This document shows positions 16,282 through 25,671 of a stretch of DNA of 64,000 nucleotides, one piece after another; the stretch's first letter is position 1, and every line of letters starts with the position of its first letter. The position numbers and the translations under genes are program-made. A model generated the notes under the pieces. That model ran no database searches, was not told the origin of the DNA, and was given only the letters and a program-made list of their open reading frames with translations. Origin of the DNA: Mucilaginibacter paludis DSM 18603 (lineage in GTDB: Bacteria; Bacteroidota; Bacteroidia; Sphingobacteriales; Sphingobacteriaceae); contig NZ_CM001403.1 in NCBI RefSeq assembly GCF_000166195.2, forward strand, positions 8,172,877 to 8,236,876. The letters run 5' to 3'.

Positions 16282-17397
16282 TCAGGAGCGTATGAGCCAG
16301 TCTACCGGCCGTCTTAACGAAACCGGTTCGGGATAATCTTTTATATAACCTGTCCTTAAAATGAACTGCACCCGGTCAGTGATCCCGACAGAGGCATTAA
16401 GGCCTTGATGTATGGACGGCTCCTCCAGTATTTGGGTCATGGGGTGTATAGCGATATTTTGATCTCTTACTTTCAGGAACAGCCGCTGCATCCGCCGCCC
16501 TGTTTCGATGAGGCTCGGCACAGAAGCATCCTTACTTGTGATTAAAAACCAGCCGGCCGAAGATGCTACCTGCTGTTCTGCCTGTTTGATATTCTGATCT
16601 CTGAAGCTGTTACCCATCACGTTCGGTTTCCCATAAAAGTTTCGCACCACCCAGCCGGAAATACCCTCGATTTCCATACTTCCCGGAGTTAAACCGTCAC
16701 GGTATTGCTCTGCATCCTTATTTGAAAACCTGATCCAGTCAGCAAGTTCTTTTTGCGCTGCGTTACGGTAAGACTGGATCTTATTGGCTTCGATGGTTTG
16801 TTCGTTCAGATATTGATAAGCTTTAGTTGTACGGGGTACAAAGCGAATAAAATCAGTTTCATTGGCCATTAGCAGCCTGACATCTTCAGTTTTCAATGCT
16901 TCGGTCAGCATGTTTGATCTTACGGTCCTGCGTTGTATGATAGTTTTGGTATCATACCTGAAGAGGTTTCCCGACTTGATCAGTTTTACTTCCATTACCT
17001 TTTCGTCCTGGTTAGTATTAGCCATTAGACTGAATTGGCAGCGGTAGCCGAGGTGACTGGCGGCGTATTCTATATTCTGAATAAATGCGCCAATGGATAG
17101 CATGGTCTCCCTTTGAGTCGGATCGACAGCCGGTAACCATTTTGTTTTATCGTTACAGATTATCCAGTGCATAGGTTCAATGTATTTAATCAGCCAGGGT
17201 TGCGTATTATGCCCGCTGGGGGCCAGCGATGCAAGGAATAATATTTGCCGTTCATCATCGGTCAATTGAGTTTTAACTGCGGTATCAGGCTTCAAATCAG
17301 CTCTCTCAAAATTGCTTTTATCGCTCAAGGCGTAATAGGTTATCCCAGCTGTAACAATCGATCCCCCTGTTATACCTAAAAATTTCCTTCTGTTCAT
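16282..17397 (-). CDS. Acg-like nitroreductase-fold protein with Tat signal
   Basis: A 371-residue protein. The N-terminus MNRRKFLGITGG carries a twin-arginine motif followed by a hydrophobic stretch, so it may be exported or membrane-anchored via Tat. The body resembles the Acg family of degenerate nitroreductases: LASLAPSGHNTQPWLIKYIE near residue 55 is the family's flavin-loop phrase, followed by DPTQRETMLSIGAFIQNIEY. In mycobacteria Acg belongs to the hypoxia regulon with universal stress proteins; here it is directly joined (four-base overlap) to a P-type ATPase next to Usp genes, a similar company. Flavin sequestration or reduction is a plausible role, not shown. Confidence 0.8.
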   Translation of the reverse strand: MNRRKFLGITGGSIVTAGITYYALSDKSNFERADLKPDTAVKTQLTDDERQILFLASLAPSGHNTQPWLIKYIEPMHWIICNDKTKWLPAVDPTQRETMLSIGAFIQNIEYAASHLGYRCQFSLMANTNQDEKVMEVKLIKSGNLFRYDTKTIIQRRTVRSNMLTEALKTEDVRLLMANETDFIRFVPRTTKAYQYLNEQTIEANKIQSYRNAAQKELADWIRFSNKDAEQYRDGLTPGSMEIEGISGWVVRNFYGKPNVMGNSFRDQNIKQAEQQVASSAGWFLITSKDASVPSLIETGRRMQRLFLKVRDQNIAIHPMTQILEEPSIHQGLNASVGITDRVQFILRTGYIKDYPEPVSLRRPVDWLIRS

Positions 17398-19922
17398 GAT
17401 GGGGTATTATTTGCAGGAATCTTTTTGGCTGTCATTCGTTTTCGCCATTTAAAAAGTTCAAACCATATTACCGACAAAAAGCCGATACCCGCACTGATTA
17501 AAAGCTGTTCAAATTTTAATGGCTCGAAACTGAAGAAAATTGCTAACGGTCTTACATAAATTAAAGTAGCTGAAATAAGCAAGGTGATACTGATGATTAG
17601 CAAAACGAGGTTATTTTTATATCTGATGGTCGTGAGCACTGAATAAAAGAAGGAACGGTTCACCAGTGTCAATAATATATTGGCGGCGATCAGGCAGGTA
17701 AATACCATGGTACGGGTTAGCTGTTCATCTGCCCCTTTACTTACGGCATACTGGTAGGTTGCCAGCGTGCCAATTGTGACCACCAAACCTTGTATAATAC
17801 TGGTGGTTAATTCTTTCCAGTTAAAAAAAGTGGTACTGAACGGTCGTGGTTTTTGCAGCATGGTATTCTTTTCCATCGGCTCATTCTCATAAATAATGGA
17901 ACAGGTTGGCCCCATGATCAATTCCAGGAAAATGATATGTACCGGCGAAAATATATTGGGGTAGATCCAGCCCAGGGCCAAAGGAATAAATACAGTTAAT
18001 ACGATAGGGATATGGATGGAGATAATATACTGGATCGCCTTTTTTAAGTTAGTATAAATGCGCCTGCCCATCGCTATGGCATCAACCATTTTGGAGAGAT
18101 CATCTTCCAGCAGGATCAGCGACGCTGCCTGTTTGGCAATTTCTGTCCCCTTTTTGCCCATAGCTATGCCAATGTTTGCAGCCTTTAGTGCGGGGCCATC
18201 GTTCACACCGTCGCCGGTCATGGCTACGATCTCGTTTTTAGCTTTTAAGGCATTGATGATCCTGAGTTTGGCATCCGGGAACATGCGGGTGAAAATATTA
18301 ACGGTTTCTACCTTATCCCCGAGCTCTTTGTCAGACAATTGCATCAGCGCATCGCCGCTGATACATTGATGAAAACCGTGGAAATCAATTTGACGGGCGA
18401 TAGCTCCGGTAGTCTCCGCGTTATCGCCCGTAATGATCTTTACTGCGATACCGGCTTTGTAAAAATCCTGCATTACTGCACTGATATTTTTCTTTGGCGG
18501 ATCGTAAAACGCAACCAGCCCTTTAAATGCAAATTTGAATTCCTGCTGGGTAGCTGGGAATTCATTACCGTTAAAAATGGCCTGCCCGACAGCCAATACA
18601 CGGTATCCCTCCGCTGCGAGTTGCTTAATTGCAGAAGTTATACGGTCTTTCTCGATATCGTACAGATCACTGACTTTAATCAGCGCTTCGGGTGCACCTT
18701 TTGCTGCGATAATGCGCTCCCCCTCTGCATTCTCGAACAGGTGGGTCATCATGGGCGGTTTGCCGCCCAGCGGATATTCATGGATCATTTTATAAGTAAG
18801 CCGTTCATCCATTTTGGAGCTTTTTGAATAGGCCTCGTGCAGGGCAATTTCCATCGGATCAAAAGGTATGGGTTCACTGGCCCACATCGCAATCCTGATC
18901 AATTCCTTTTCAGGTTCGCCAGTGATGCTTTCTGCTTTTAAAATCTGATTCTGTTTCAGCAGATAAACCCTCGCCAGGCTCATCTTATTCTCCGTTATCG
19001 TCCCGGTTTTATCGGTACATATTACAGATGCACTGCCCAGCGTTTCAACAGTTTTCATCTGTTTTACTACAATGCCCATCTTCATCAGTCGCCACGCACC
19101 CAAAGCCATGAAAGTAGTAAAGGCTACCGGGATCTCTTCCGGCAGAATACTCATCGCAAGGGTAAGTGCTTTGATCAAACTATCTAAAATATTAGCGGAA
19201 TGAAAATAGTTGATGCCCCACACAATCAGGAATACGATAACACCGGCAATCACCATTTTTTTTACAAAATTGTTGATCTGTAATTCCAGTGGTGTCTTTT
19301 CCTCAACAATAGCTTCCAGGCTTTTGCCGATTTTTCCAAGCCGGGTTTGGTTACCAATGGCGGTTATCGTTGCTATGGCCAGGCCGCTTGCTACCGTGGT
19401 TCCATGAAAAATTAAATTGTCAATGACAGTTTTATCTTTGTAAACAGCTAAAGATTCACCCGTCAGAATACTTTCGTTAACAGAAAAGTCGTTGGATTGA
19501 ACGATAACACCATCAGCGGTAATAGAGGTGCCTTCTTCTATCCTTAAGCTATCACCAATTACGAGGTCTTCACTTTTTATTTCTTCCACTTTTCCATTCC
19601 TGATTACCTTGCAGGACGGCTGGGAAAATTCCTTTAATTTTTCGAGTGCGTTCCTGCTGCGAGAATCCTGGTATAAGGAAATACCAGCCACCAGCACAAT
19701 TGCCGAAGCCAGAAAAATACCGTCGCCGGTTTTTCCACTGATGAAGTAAATACACGAGGTAACCAGCAATAAAATTACCATCGGCTCTTTTGCTAGGCTT
19801 TTTACCGCATCAATAAACCCGTTTTCCTTTCTATAATCTAAAACGTTTCGCCCGTATTTGGCCCTGGCTTCAGTTACCTGTGCTGCGGTTAGTCCCTGTA
19901 TAGTTAATTTTTCTAAAGGCAT
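17394..19922 (-). CDS. P-type cation-transporting ATPase (PEEIP type)
   Basis: An 842-residue P2-type ATPase of the inner membrane. The N-terminal cation-ATPase domain is at residues 5-40, the actuator TGES at 154-157, the phosphorylation motif DKTGTITENK with D304, KIITGDNAETT near 490 and MTGDGVNDGPAL near 565. Helix M4 reads SILPEEIPVAF (261-265) rather than the PEGLP of calcium pumps, so the transported ion is uncertain; calcium, magnesium, manganese or protons are possible. It overlaps the Acg-like gene by four bases and follows the split Usp gene by about 50 bases, suggesting a stress-induced transcript. Confidence 0.93.
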   Translation of the reverse strand: MPLEKLTIQGLTAAQVTEARAKYGRNVLDYRKENGFIDAVKSLAKEPMVILLLVTSCIYFISGKTGDGIFLASAIVLVAGISLYQDSRSRNALEKLKEFSQPSCKVIRNGKVEEIKSEDLVIGDSLRIEEGTSITADGVIVQSNDFSVNESILTGESLAVYKDKTVIDNLIFHGTTVASGLAIATITAIGNQTRLGKIGKSLEAIVEEKTPLELQINNFVKKMVIAGVIVFLIVWGINYFHSANILDSLIKALTLAMSILPEEIPVAFTTFMALGAWRLMKMGIVVKQMKTVETLGSASVICTDKTGTITENKMSLARVYLLKQNQILKAESITGEPEKELIRIAMWASEPIPFDPMEIALHEAYSKSSKMDERLTYKMIHEYPLGGKPPMMTHLFENAEGERIIAAKGAPEALIKVSDLYDIEKDRITSAIKQLAAEGYRVLAVGQAIFNGNEFPATQQEFKFAFKGLVAFYDPPKKNISAVMQDFYKAGIAVKIITGDNAETTGAIARQIDFHGFHQCISGDALMQLSDKELGDKVETVNIFTRMFPDAKLRIINALKAKNEIVAMTGDGVNDGPALKAANIGIAMGKKGTEIAKQAASLILLEDDLSKMVDAIAMGRRIYTNLKKAIQYIISIHIPIVLTVFIPLALGWIYPNIFSPVHIIFLELIMGPTCSIIYENEPMEKNTMLQKPRPFSTTFFNWKELTTSIIQGLVVTIGTLATYQYAVSKGADEQLTRTMVFTCLIAANILLTLVNRSFFYSVLTTIRYKNNLVLLIISITLLISATLIYVRPLAIFFSFEPLKFEQLLISAGIGFLSVIWFELFKWRKRMTAKKIPANNTPS

Positions 19923-19973
19923 CTGGGTAATTGTTTAACAGGAGGACTATATGATAGTCACCTTATGGGTTAA

Positions 19974-20480
19974 TTATAGCGACGGAATGACCATTATCGG
20001 CAAATGATTTCCGGATAGTGCCTGTTCCGTGTTACTCGTCCTGAAGATATCGGCAAAAAAACCGTGCTGATAGTGTACCAGGGCCAGGATATCTGAGCCG
20101 TTGTCTTTACACATTCTTTTTAACCGTTTGATCACATCTTTTCCCCTGATCTGCTGATAGGTGACATTGGCTTGTTTTAAAGCGCGGACGTGATTATGGA
20201 TCCGTTCCTTAACGGGTTCCTCGTCCTTTTCCGATAATGATATGTGAACGATTTCCAGTTCAAAACCGATGTGCTCAGACAGATCCACCAGGTACGTGAT
20301 GGCATTAATATCGGCCAGTTCAAATGCGGTAGCTAACGTAACCTTATTTAATTTTTTTAATGAAGCTTTTGGAGGTATAACCAGGACAGGGCAGTTGGCA
20401 TGATCGATAACATCCATCGTGTCGCTGCCAAAAAATAAGTGTTCAAGGCCGCTGTTTGTACTTCCTCCCATCACGATCAT
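19974..20480 (-). CDS. C-terminal part of a split universal stress protein
   Basis: This 168-residue frame starts in the middle of a Usp domain: MIVMGGSTNSGLEHLFFGSD is the nucleotide-binding G-x2-G-x9-G(S/T) region that normally lies near residue 130 of a two-domain Usp, and NCPVLVIPPKA ends domain 1. A second, degenerate Usp domain follows to the end (LPIMVIPSL). Its start ATG overlaps the stop of the upstream frame (ATGA), and the bases just before read KEID in frame, so it is almost certainly the continuation of the protein encoded at 20477-20821 after a frameshift. Coupled translation of two pieces is possible but less likely. Confidence 0.75.
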   Translation of the reverse strand: MIVMGGSTNSGLEHLFFGSDTMDVIDHANCPVLVIPPKASLKKLNKVTLATAFELADINAITYLVDLSEHIGFELEIVHISLSEKDEEPVKERIHNHVRALKQANVTYQQIRGKDVIKRLKRMCKDNGSDILALVHYQHGFFADIFRTSNTEQALSGNHLPIMVIPSL

Positions 20481-20821
20481 ATCAATCTCTTTTCCTTTAG
20501 AATAATCTCAACATTCCCGCCGAGCGACCCTTCACCACTCTGGTAATCCGTTTTGGGCCTGAAGCCATTTTTTGTTGGATCCGCAATGACGTGCCTAAGC
20601 TTAATGGCTAAATGCGAAAGTTGTGCTGTACTATCCTCTTTGCGGAACACAAACTCTTCTACCACCCATGGCCCGCCGCCATAAGCTGGCAATATGGGAT
20701 GATCGTAATAGGTATTGAAAAGCAGGATATCGGTGTGTAATTTCTCAACGATACTGGCCGCAGCACAGGCTGCGTGCGTAGCGTTTTCGGAGAAATCAGT
20801 CAGCATCAGGATAGTTTTCAT
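20477..20821 (-). CDS. N-terminal part of a split universal stress protein
   Basis: From the ATG at 20819-20821 (MKTILMLTDFSENATHAACA) this frame gives the first strands of a Usp domain, through the acidic LTDFS nucleotide-site segment, and stops after ILKEKRLI without the glycine-rich ATP motif. That motif appears in the next frame at 20480. The bases CTAAAGGAAAAGAGATTGATATGATC would read on through the junction if the frame moved by one base. Several more upstream codons are open, but MKTILMLTD is the family-typical start. An Fnr-like palindrome lies about 50 bases upstream. Two-domain Usp proteins of this kind neighbour P-type ATPases elsewhere in the window. Confidence 0.75.
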   Translation of the reverse strand: MKTILMLTDFSENATHAACAAASIVEKLHTDILLFNTYYDHPILPAYGGGPWVVEEFVFRKEDSTAQLSHLAIKLRHVIADPTKNGFRPKTDYQSGEGSLGGNVEIILKEKRLI

Positions 20822-20868
20822 AACAGCTTTTATAGACTGCAAATCTGGCATTTAAATCACTGATAATA

Positions 20869-20882
20869 ATGATCTTAATCAT
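20869..20882. promoter_or_regulatory. Fnr/Crp-like palindrome between divergent Usp and DUF2231 genes
   Basis: ATGATcttaATCAT is a perfect palindrome with the TGAT-N4-ATCA core of Fnr-type sites. It lies 48 bases from the Usp start on the minus strand and 65 bases from the DUF2231 start on the plus strand, so it could serve both. The binding protein is unknown. Confidence 0.5.
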
Positions 20883-20946
20883 TTTAATGGCTGATAGCCG
20901 TCATTAAAAGCAAGCCCATTATTTGACATCTTTGATAAAAAAGATC

Positions 20947-21432
20947 ATGAGTCAAACACACATCCATTTACTGATCACCCACCTGCCGATATTCGGTTCT
21001 ATATTAGGTGCGTTTGTGTTGATCCATGGAATATGGAGAAAAAGCAATACGACATTGATCGCCGCTTATCATGTTCTGATCATTTCGGCTATAGGTGCCG
21101 GTATAGCTTATGCAACCGGTGAAGGTGCAGAAGAAACTGTCGAGCATATACAAGGAATCTCTAAAAATATGATTGAAGAACATGCTGAATCTGCGCTGAC
21201 ATCCTTGATCGGTTTGATCGTCGTCGGTGTAATTTCGATGGCCGGGCTTTTTGTAACCTGGAAAAGCCAGTCCTTGATCCGGCCGATTGCCTTGATCGCA
21301 TTATTTGCTACCCTAATCGGATTTGGCCTCGTTGCCAGAACAGGTTACCTCGGTGGACAGATCAGGCATACCGAGATCGGAACCAACGCGATATCGCCTG
21401 CGAAAGAAGGAAGCGGGAAAGACAATGATTAA
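20947..21432 (+). CDS. DUF2231-like four-helix membrane protein
   Basis: From the ATG at 20947 (MSQTHIHLLITHLPIFG) this is a 161-residue inner-membrane protein with four predicted helices. IHLLITHLPIFGSILGAFVL at the start and YATGEGAEETVEHIQGISKN with EEHAE between helices two and three match the DUF2231-type family; the His residues in HIHLLITHLP and in the EEH segment could be metal or haem ligands, which is inference. It is divergent from the split Usp gene, sharing a short region with the Fnr-like palindrome, and 20 bases upstream of the AI-2E-type permease, so these two form an operon. Function unknown. Confidence 0.75.
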   Translation: MSQTHIHLLITHLPIFGSILGAFVLIHGIWRKSNTTLIAAYHVLIISAIGAGIAYATGEGAEETVEHIQGISKNMIEEHAESALTSLIGLIVVGVISMAGLFVTWKSQSLIRPIALIALFATLIGFGLVARTGYLGGQIRHTEIGTNAISPAKEGSGKDND

Positions 21433-21452
21433 ATTAATCTCTAATAAAAGTA

Positions 21453-22541
21453 ATGTTTATCATGGGCACCACTATTAAAGATTTGCCCTTAACAGTAAAA
21501 CGGTCAGTTGAGTTGCTGGGACTCTTTTTGTTAGGGGCATTGATTGTTTTAGGGAATACAGTAATTATGCCGTTGCTAATGGCCTTTTTCTTCTCACTCA
21601 TGCTGATGCCCATCTTTCGCTTGTTTCGAAAGCTGAAAATTCCGGAGAGTATCGCTATTTTTTTACCCATACTTTTATTAATTATTAGCTTGGCCCTTGT
21701 TATTTGGTTGTTTACCAGCCAGGTATCGGCTTTGCTGGATGATTTCCCCCAGATACAGCGAACAGTTACCAGGCATTTGGATAGTCTCAGCATCTGGATC
21801 AGTAATTCTTTTGGCTATTCTCCGGCAGAACAACTGAAATTCATTAATGAACAGAGCAAAAAGCTGTTCAGTTCGTTAGGCGGAATGCTGAGCGGCGCAG
21901 CAGGTTCCTTATCCGGCGTCATTATATTCATCGGGCTTCTACCTATTTATATTTACCTGATCATATTATACAGGAATTTATTTTTGAAATTTATTTTAAT
22001 GTGGTTTAACGCTAATGAACACCTTAACGTTGAAGAAGGAATCAGGCAAACAGAAAAGATGGTAAAAAGCTACCTTATCGGGTTATTGATACAGATCACT
22101 TATATCATCATACTGCTCGGCGGAGCATTGTGGATATTAGGCATTCAGAATGCCTTGTTGATCGGTATTATATTCGCTTTTTTAAACCTGATCCCTTACC
22201 TGGGGGCATTAATCGGAAATATCTTAGGGGTATTATTAACGCTTGCGTCATCGGATAAGATCAGCGATGTACTTATCGTTTTAGGCGCTATTACATTCGT
22301 TCAGTTTTTGGACAACAATATTCTGATGCCGCGTATAGTAGGTTCACAAGTAAAAATTAATGCGCTGGTTTCCATAGTTGGGATCATCATTGGTGGGGTT
22401 ATGGCTGGCTTATCGGGCATGTTTCTGGCGATGCCGATAATTTCCATTTTAAAAATAGTTTTTGACCGGTCCGGAAATTACAAACAATGGGGCGTGCTAC
22501 TGGGAGATGAAAGGCCTGCCAAAAGCCCAATGAAGGTTTGA
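21453..22541 (+). CDS. AI-2E family transporter (PerM/YdiK-like)
   Basis: A 362-residue inner-membrane protein with about eight helices. The family layout is clear: two N-terminal helices (VELLGLFLLGALIVLGNTVI, MPLLMAFFFSLMLMPIFRLF), a third helix, an amphipathic soluble insert of about 100 residues, and the C-terminal block with YLIGLLIQITYIIILLGGAL, FAFLNLIPYLGALIGNILGV and NNILMPRIVGSQVKINALVS. Despite the name, most members have no proven role in autoinducer transport, and several act as ion exporters. The second Met (MGTTIKDL, 21462) is an alternative start. It follows the DUF2231 gene and is convergent with the second P-type ATPase. Confidence 0.9.
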   Translation: MFIMGTTIKDLPLTVKRSVELLGLFLLGALIVLGNTVIMPLLMAFFFSLMLMPIFRLFRKLKIPESIAIFLPILLLIISLALVIWLFTSQVSALLDDFPQIQRTVTRHLDSLSIWISNSFGYSPAEQLKFINEQSKKLFSSLGGMLSGAAGSLSGVIIFIGLLPIYIYLIILYRNLFLKFILMWFNANEHLNVEEGIRQTEKMVKSYLIGLLIQITYIIILLGGALWILGIQNALLIGIIFAFLNLIPYLGALIGNILGVLLTLASSDKISDVLIVLGAITFVQFLDNNILMPRIVGSQVKINALVSIVGIIIGGVMAGLSGMFLAMPIISILKIVFDRSGNYKQWGVLLGDERPAKSPMKV

Positions 22542-22918
22542 TGTAAGGAATTATCAATAGCCCCGATAATTTATAAGGCGAACAAGTATTAATTCCTGCG
22601 CCGTTTATCCTCATGACGTTGATTTTAACGGTTGTCATCTTACTGCTTAAAATCTTCACATCGTATCGCACCTGTTCTGAAATTTCGGGATTAATGCCTA
22701 TCAGGCTATTAACTTATTTACTAATTTTATTTATCGTACAACAATTCTGGGCTACCTTTTCAAAAGCAACCACTATCCCTTAATTAGTATTTGGTTTTTC
22801 TTTTTTACGACTTAGGAAACTTTTAAAATTTGGTTAGGTGCTTTCTTGGCTTAACCTATCCTTACCGGCATGGTCAAACCAGGAATCCATCGGCAGTTAA
22901 AGAAAAGTCAACGGTTAT
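22542..22918. other. Convergent intergenic region
   Basis: About 375 bases lie between the ends of the AI-2E-type gene and the second P-type ATPase. Both transcripts should terminate here, but I see only weak hairpins and no clear stem with a U-tract. No gene or RNA was recognised. Confidence 0.35.
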
Positions 22919-25612
22919 TTAAGCCTTCGCTTGTTGCTTTCCAGAAAAGGCTTTATATATCTGGATAGTAATCAACGGTAACAGGCTAACAATGATCGTA
23001 ACTATCCATATTTTTAATGAAAGTACGGATAAGCCTAAAACCAAACGCATACCAGGAACAGCGAAGACCATAAAAGTAAGGCTGCTGCAAATAATGAGCG
23101 CGATCCACACAAATTTGTTCCTTGTAATCTCGTTATTCAGCAATTGGTCACCAGCCGATGACATATTGAACACATGAAATAACTGGGTAAAAGTAAGCGT
23201 AATAAAAGCTACGTTATTGCAGGTACGGTCATCGCTATGCAGCACTTCTTTACAATACACTACAGCAATGATCACTGCGGCGGTGATACTGGCAGAGTAT
23301 AGAGCTATCGTCAGCCATTTTTTGTTGGTGATGATATTCATTTTAGGATCCCGGGGAGGCCGCTGCATCACAGTTTGATCGCCAGACCCCAAGCCCAGTG
23401 CCAGTGCGGGAAAGATATCGGTAACCATATTAAGAAATAGGATCTGTAGAGGTAATAACGTAGCTCCGGGCATAACAATCCCTAAAATAGTTACAATAAA
23501 TATCTCGCTCAGGTTGCAGGAAACGAGGTATACCACAAATTTTTGAATGTTTTGAAAAATCTCGCGCCCGTGCGCTACTGCTTCGGCAATAGAAGTAAAC
23601 GAATCGTCTTTTAAGATAATACTGGCCGTCTCTTTAGCTACCTGGGTGCCTCTGATGCCCATCGCTATCCCTACATCAGCTTTTTTCAATGCTGGTGCGT
23701 CATTAACCCCGTCGCCCGTCATGGCAACAATGAAACCATCCTGTTGAAAAACATCTGCGATCTCCAGTTTTTGTTTGGGCGAGGCCCGTGCAAAAACAGC
23801 GGTATCGAGTATGCGTTGCCGCCACTCTTTGGTTAATGAATCACTTTTTGGCAATTCCTTACCGGTAATCACCTTTTGGTTATCTTGTTCAATCAAACCC
23901 ACTTTCCGGGCGATATTCAGCGCTGTTTGGGGATGGTCGCCGGTGATCATCACAACTTTAATTCCGGCATTCCGGCAGTTTAAAATGGCACCTTTAATAT
24001 CTGTCCTGGGCGGATCAAGGAAACCGGCCATACCTATATAGGTTAAATTATTCATAAAGTCTTTTGCATCCAGACTTTTAGCTGACCGGTAAGCAAAAGC
24101 CAGTACCCGCAGCCCCGAAGTTGCCATTTGCTCTGACTTTGAAAGAATTTCCTTTTTCTCCTTGCTATCCAGCACTTTGATATGCGCACCCGATTGTACA
24201 TTACTGCATTTTTCCAATAACTGCTCAACCGAACCTTTGGCTGCCGCAAAATCCCCTGCGGGTGTTCGGTGCAAAGTACCCATCATCATGATCTCCGAAC
24301 TGAATGGCACTTCGCCGATACGAACATATTGTTTTAGAAGCACGGCGGTATCCAAGCCTGCGGCTATGGCTATTTGAAACAGCGCCACTTCAACGGGGTC
24401 ACCTGAATATTTGGTATTATCTTTATTTTTTGCATTCGGACTCAAAACCGCGTCGTTACACAAAATGCCTGTCAATAACAGTTTGTTAAAATTTTCGACG
24501 CTTGATTTGATTACCCCTTCCGGGAATTTTAATACATGATCTTCAATATGAACTTTTACGTTTTCATCCGGAAAGGCGAAAGTATCGGCATGGATCTTAT
24601 TTTCTGTTAACGTGCCCGTTTTGTCCGTCAGGATCACCCCGGTGCTGCCCAGCGTTTCTACGGAAGATAATTTTTTCACGATCGCGTTTCGTTTAGCCAT
24701 GAGCAACATACCGTATGATAAAGCTACGGTTGCCACGATAGGTAAACCCTCGGGTATGGCAGCCACGGCCAGCGCTATGGAGGTTTCGATAATCGTCAAC
24801 AGCGCCTTACCCTGTATAAAACCGGTTACCGCAAAGATTGCCGTCATACCTAATGTTATCCAGATCAGTTTACGGCTCAACTTATTTAATTTCTTGTCAA
24901 GCGGAGTAATGGTATCAGCGGCGCTTGCCACCAGGGAAGATATAGTCCCCAATTGGGTTTGGGCGGCTATACCGGTGATCACCATTTTTCCATTGCCGTT
25001 AATGACTGAGGTGCCCTTGAAAACCATGTTATGCTGGTCGCCAATAACTGTACCTTCTTTTAACGCATCAATAGCTTTATCAGATGGGAGTGACTCCCCG
25101 GTCAATGAAGATTCATCGCATTGCAAACGGTTTACAACTACTAAACGGCCATCAGCAGGGATGATATCCCCAGCCTCCAGCGGTACGAGGTCGCCGGGTA
25201 CCAACTGTTCGGACGGGATAGCCCTGGTTTTTCCCTCACGGATCACCCTGGCCAGTATAATATCCATTTTTTTGAGCGCGTTCATCGAGCTACGGGCCTG
25301 CATTTCCATAAAAAAACCGATCAGGGCGTTGATCACAATAACAACCAGGATAGCAATGGTTTCCAATACATCCTTAAAATAAAGGGACACGACCGCGCCA
25401 AAAAACAGCAGATAAACTATGGGGCTTTTAAATTGCACCAGCATGATCCACCAAAGGCTTTTTTGCTTTTGCCTCTTAAAGATATTCGGCCCATACATCT
25501 CCGATCGCTTAACCGCTTCGTTCTGGCTAATCCCTTTGTGAATGTCGGTTTGTATTTGTTTTACAACATCTTCGGCAGCTAACGAAAACGGATGATCTAA
25601 AGGGTATTTCAT
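22919..25612 (-). CDS. P-type Ca2+-ATPase-like cation pump (PEGLP type)
   Basis: An inner-membrane P2-type ATPase of about 897 residues. With the first in-frame Met as residue 1: TGES 173-176, PEGLP 289-293 in M4 (the calcium-site phrase of SERCA-like pumps), phosphorylation motif DKTGTLTENK with D332, ITGDHPQT near 558 and MTGDGVND 633-640. The C-terminal six-helix block is complete. The PEGLP motif makes calcium the most likely ion, though related pumps move other divalent cations or protons. The start MKYPLDHPFS (25612) fits the family better than the Met two codons upstream. It follows two Usp genes on the same strand with short gaps, so a stress-responsive transcript is likely. Confidence 0.94.
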   Translation of the reverse strand: MKYPLDHPFSLAAEDVVKQIQTDIHKGISQNEAVKRSEMYGPNIFKRQKQKSLWWIMLVQFKSPIVYLLFFGAVVSLYFKDVLETIAILVVIVINALIGFFMEMQARSSMNALKKMDIILARVIREGKTRAIPSEQLVPGDLVPLEAGDIIPADGRLVVVNRLQCDESSLTGESLPSDKAIDALKEGTVIGDQHNMVFKGTSVINGNGKMVITGIAAQTQLGTISSLVASAADTITPLDKKLNKLSRKLIWITLGMTAIFAVTGFIQGKALLTIIETSIALAVAAIPEGLPIVATVALSYGMLLMAKRNAIVKKLSSVETLGSTGVILTDKTGTLTENKIHADTFAFPDENVKVHIEDHVLKFPEGVIKSSVENFNKLLLTGILCNDAVLSPNAKNKDNTKYSGDPVEVALFQIAIAAGLDTAVLLKQYVRIGEVPFSSEIMMMGTLHRTPAGDFAAAKGSVEQLLEKCSNVQSGAHIKVLDSKEKKEILSKSEQMATSGLRVLAFAYRSAKSLDAKDFMNNLTYIGMAGFLDPPRTDIKGAILNCRNAGIKVVMITGDHPQTALNIARKVGLIEQDNQKVITGKELPKSDSLTKEWRQRILDTAVFARASPKQKLEIADVFQQDGFIVAMTGDGVNDAPALKKADVGIAMGIRGTQVAKETASIILKDDSFTSIAEAVAHGREIFQNIQKFVVYLVSCNLSEIFIVTILGIVMPGATLLPLQILFLNMVTDIFPALALGLGSGDQTVMQRPPRDPKMNIITNKKWLTIALYSASITAAVIIAVVYCKEVLHSDDRTCNNVAFITLTFTQLFHVFNMSSAGDQLLNNEITRNKFVWIALIICSSLTFMVFAVPGMRLVLGLSVLSLKIWIVTIIVSLLPLITIQIYKAFSGKQQAKA

Positions 25613-25671
25613 TAGCATAGAAAAGGGTTAATATATATTTAAGACAAAAAATCGAAACAGGCCATCTTTAT

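Noticed and set aside
18339..18827. Plus-strand frame of 162 codons inside the first P-type ATPase
   Set aside because: Antisense shadow; the minus-strand reading has all ATPase motifs.
20947..22541. Quorum-sensing autoinducer-2 system
   Set aside because: The AI-2E family name is misleading and there is no LuxS, LuxP or LsrB gene nearby.
24612..25382. Long plus-strand frame of 256 codons inside the second P-type ATPase
   Set aside because: It is a shadow of a well-supported ATPase gene and has no family likeness.
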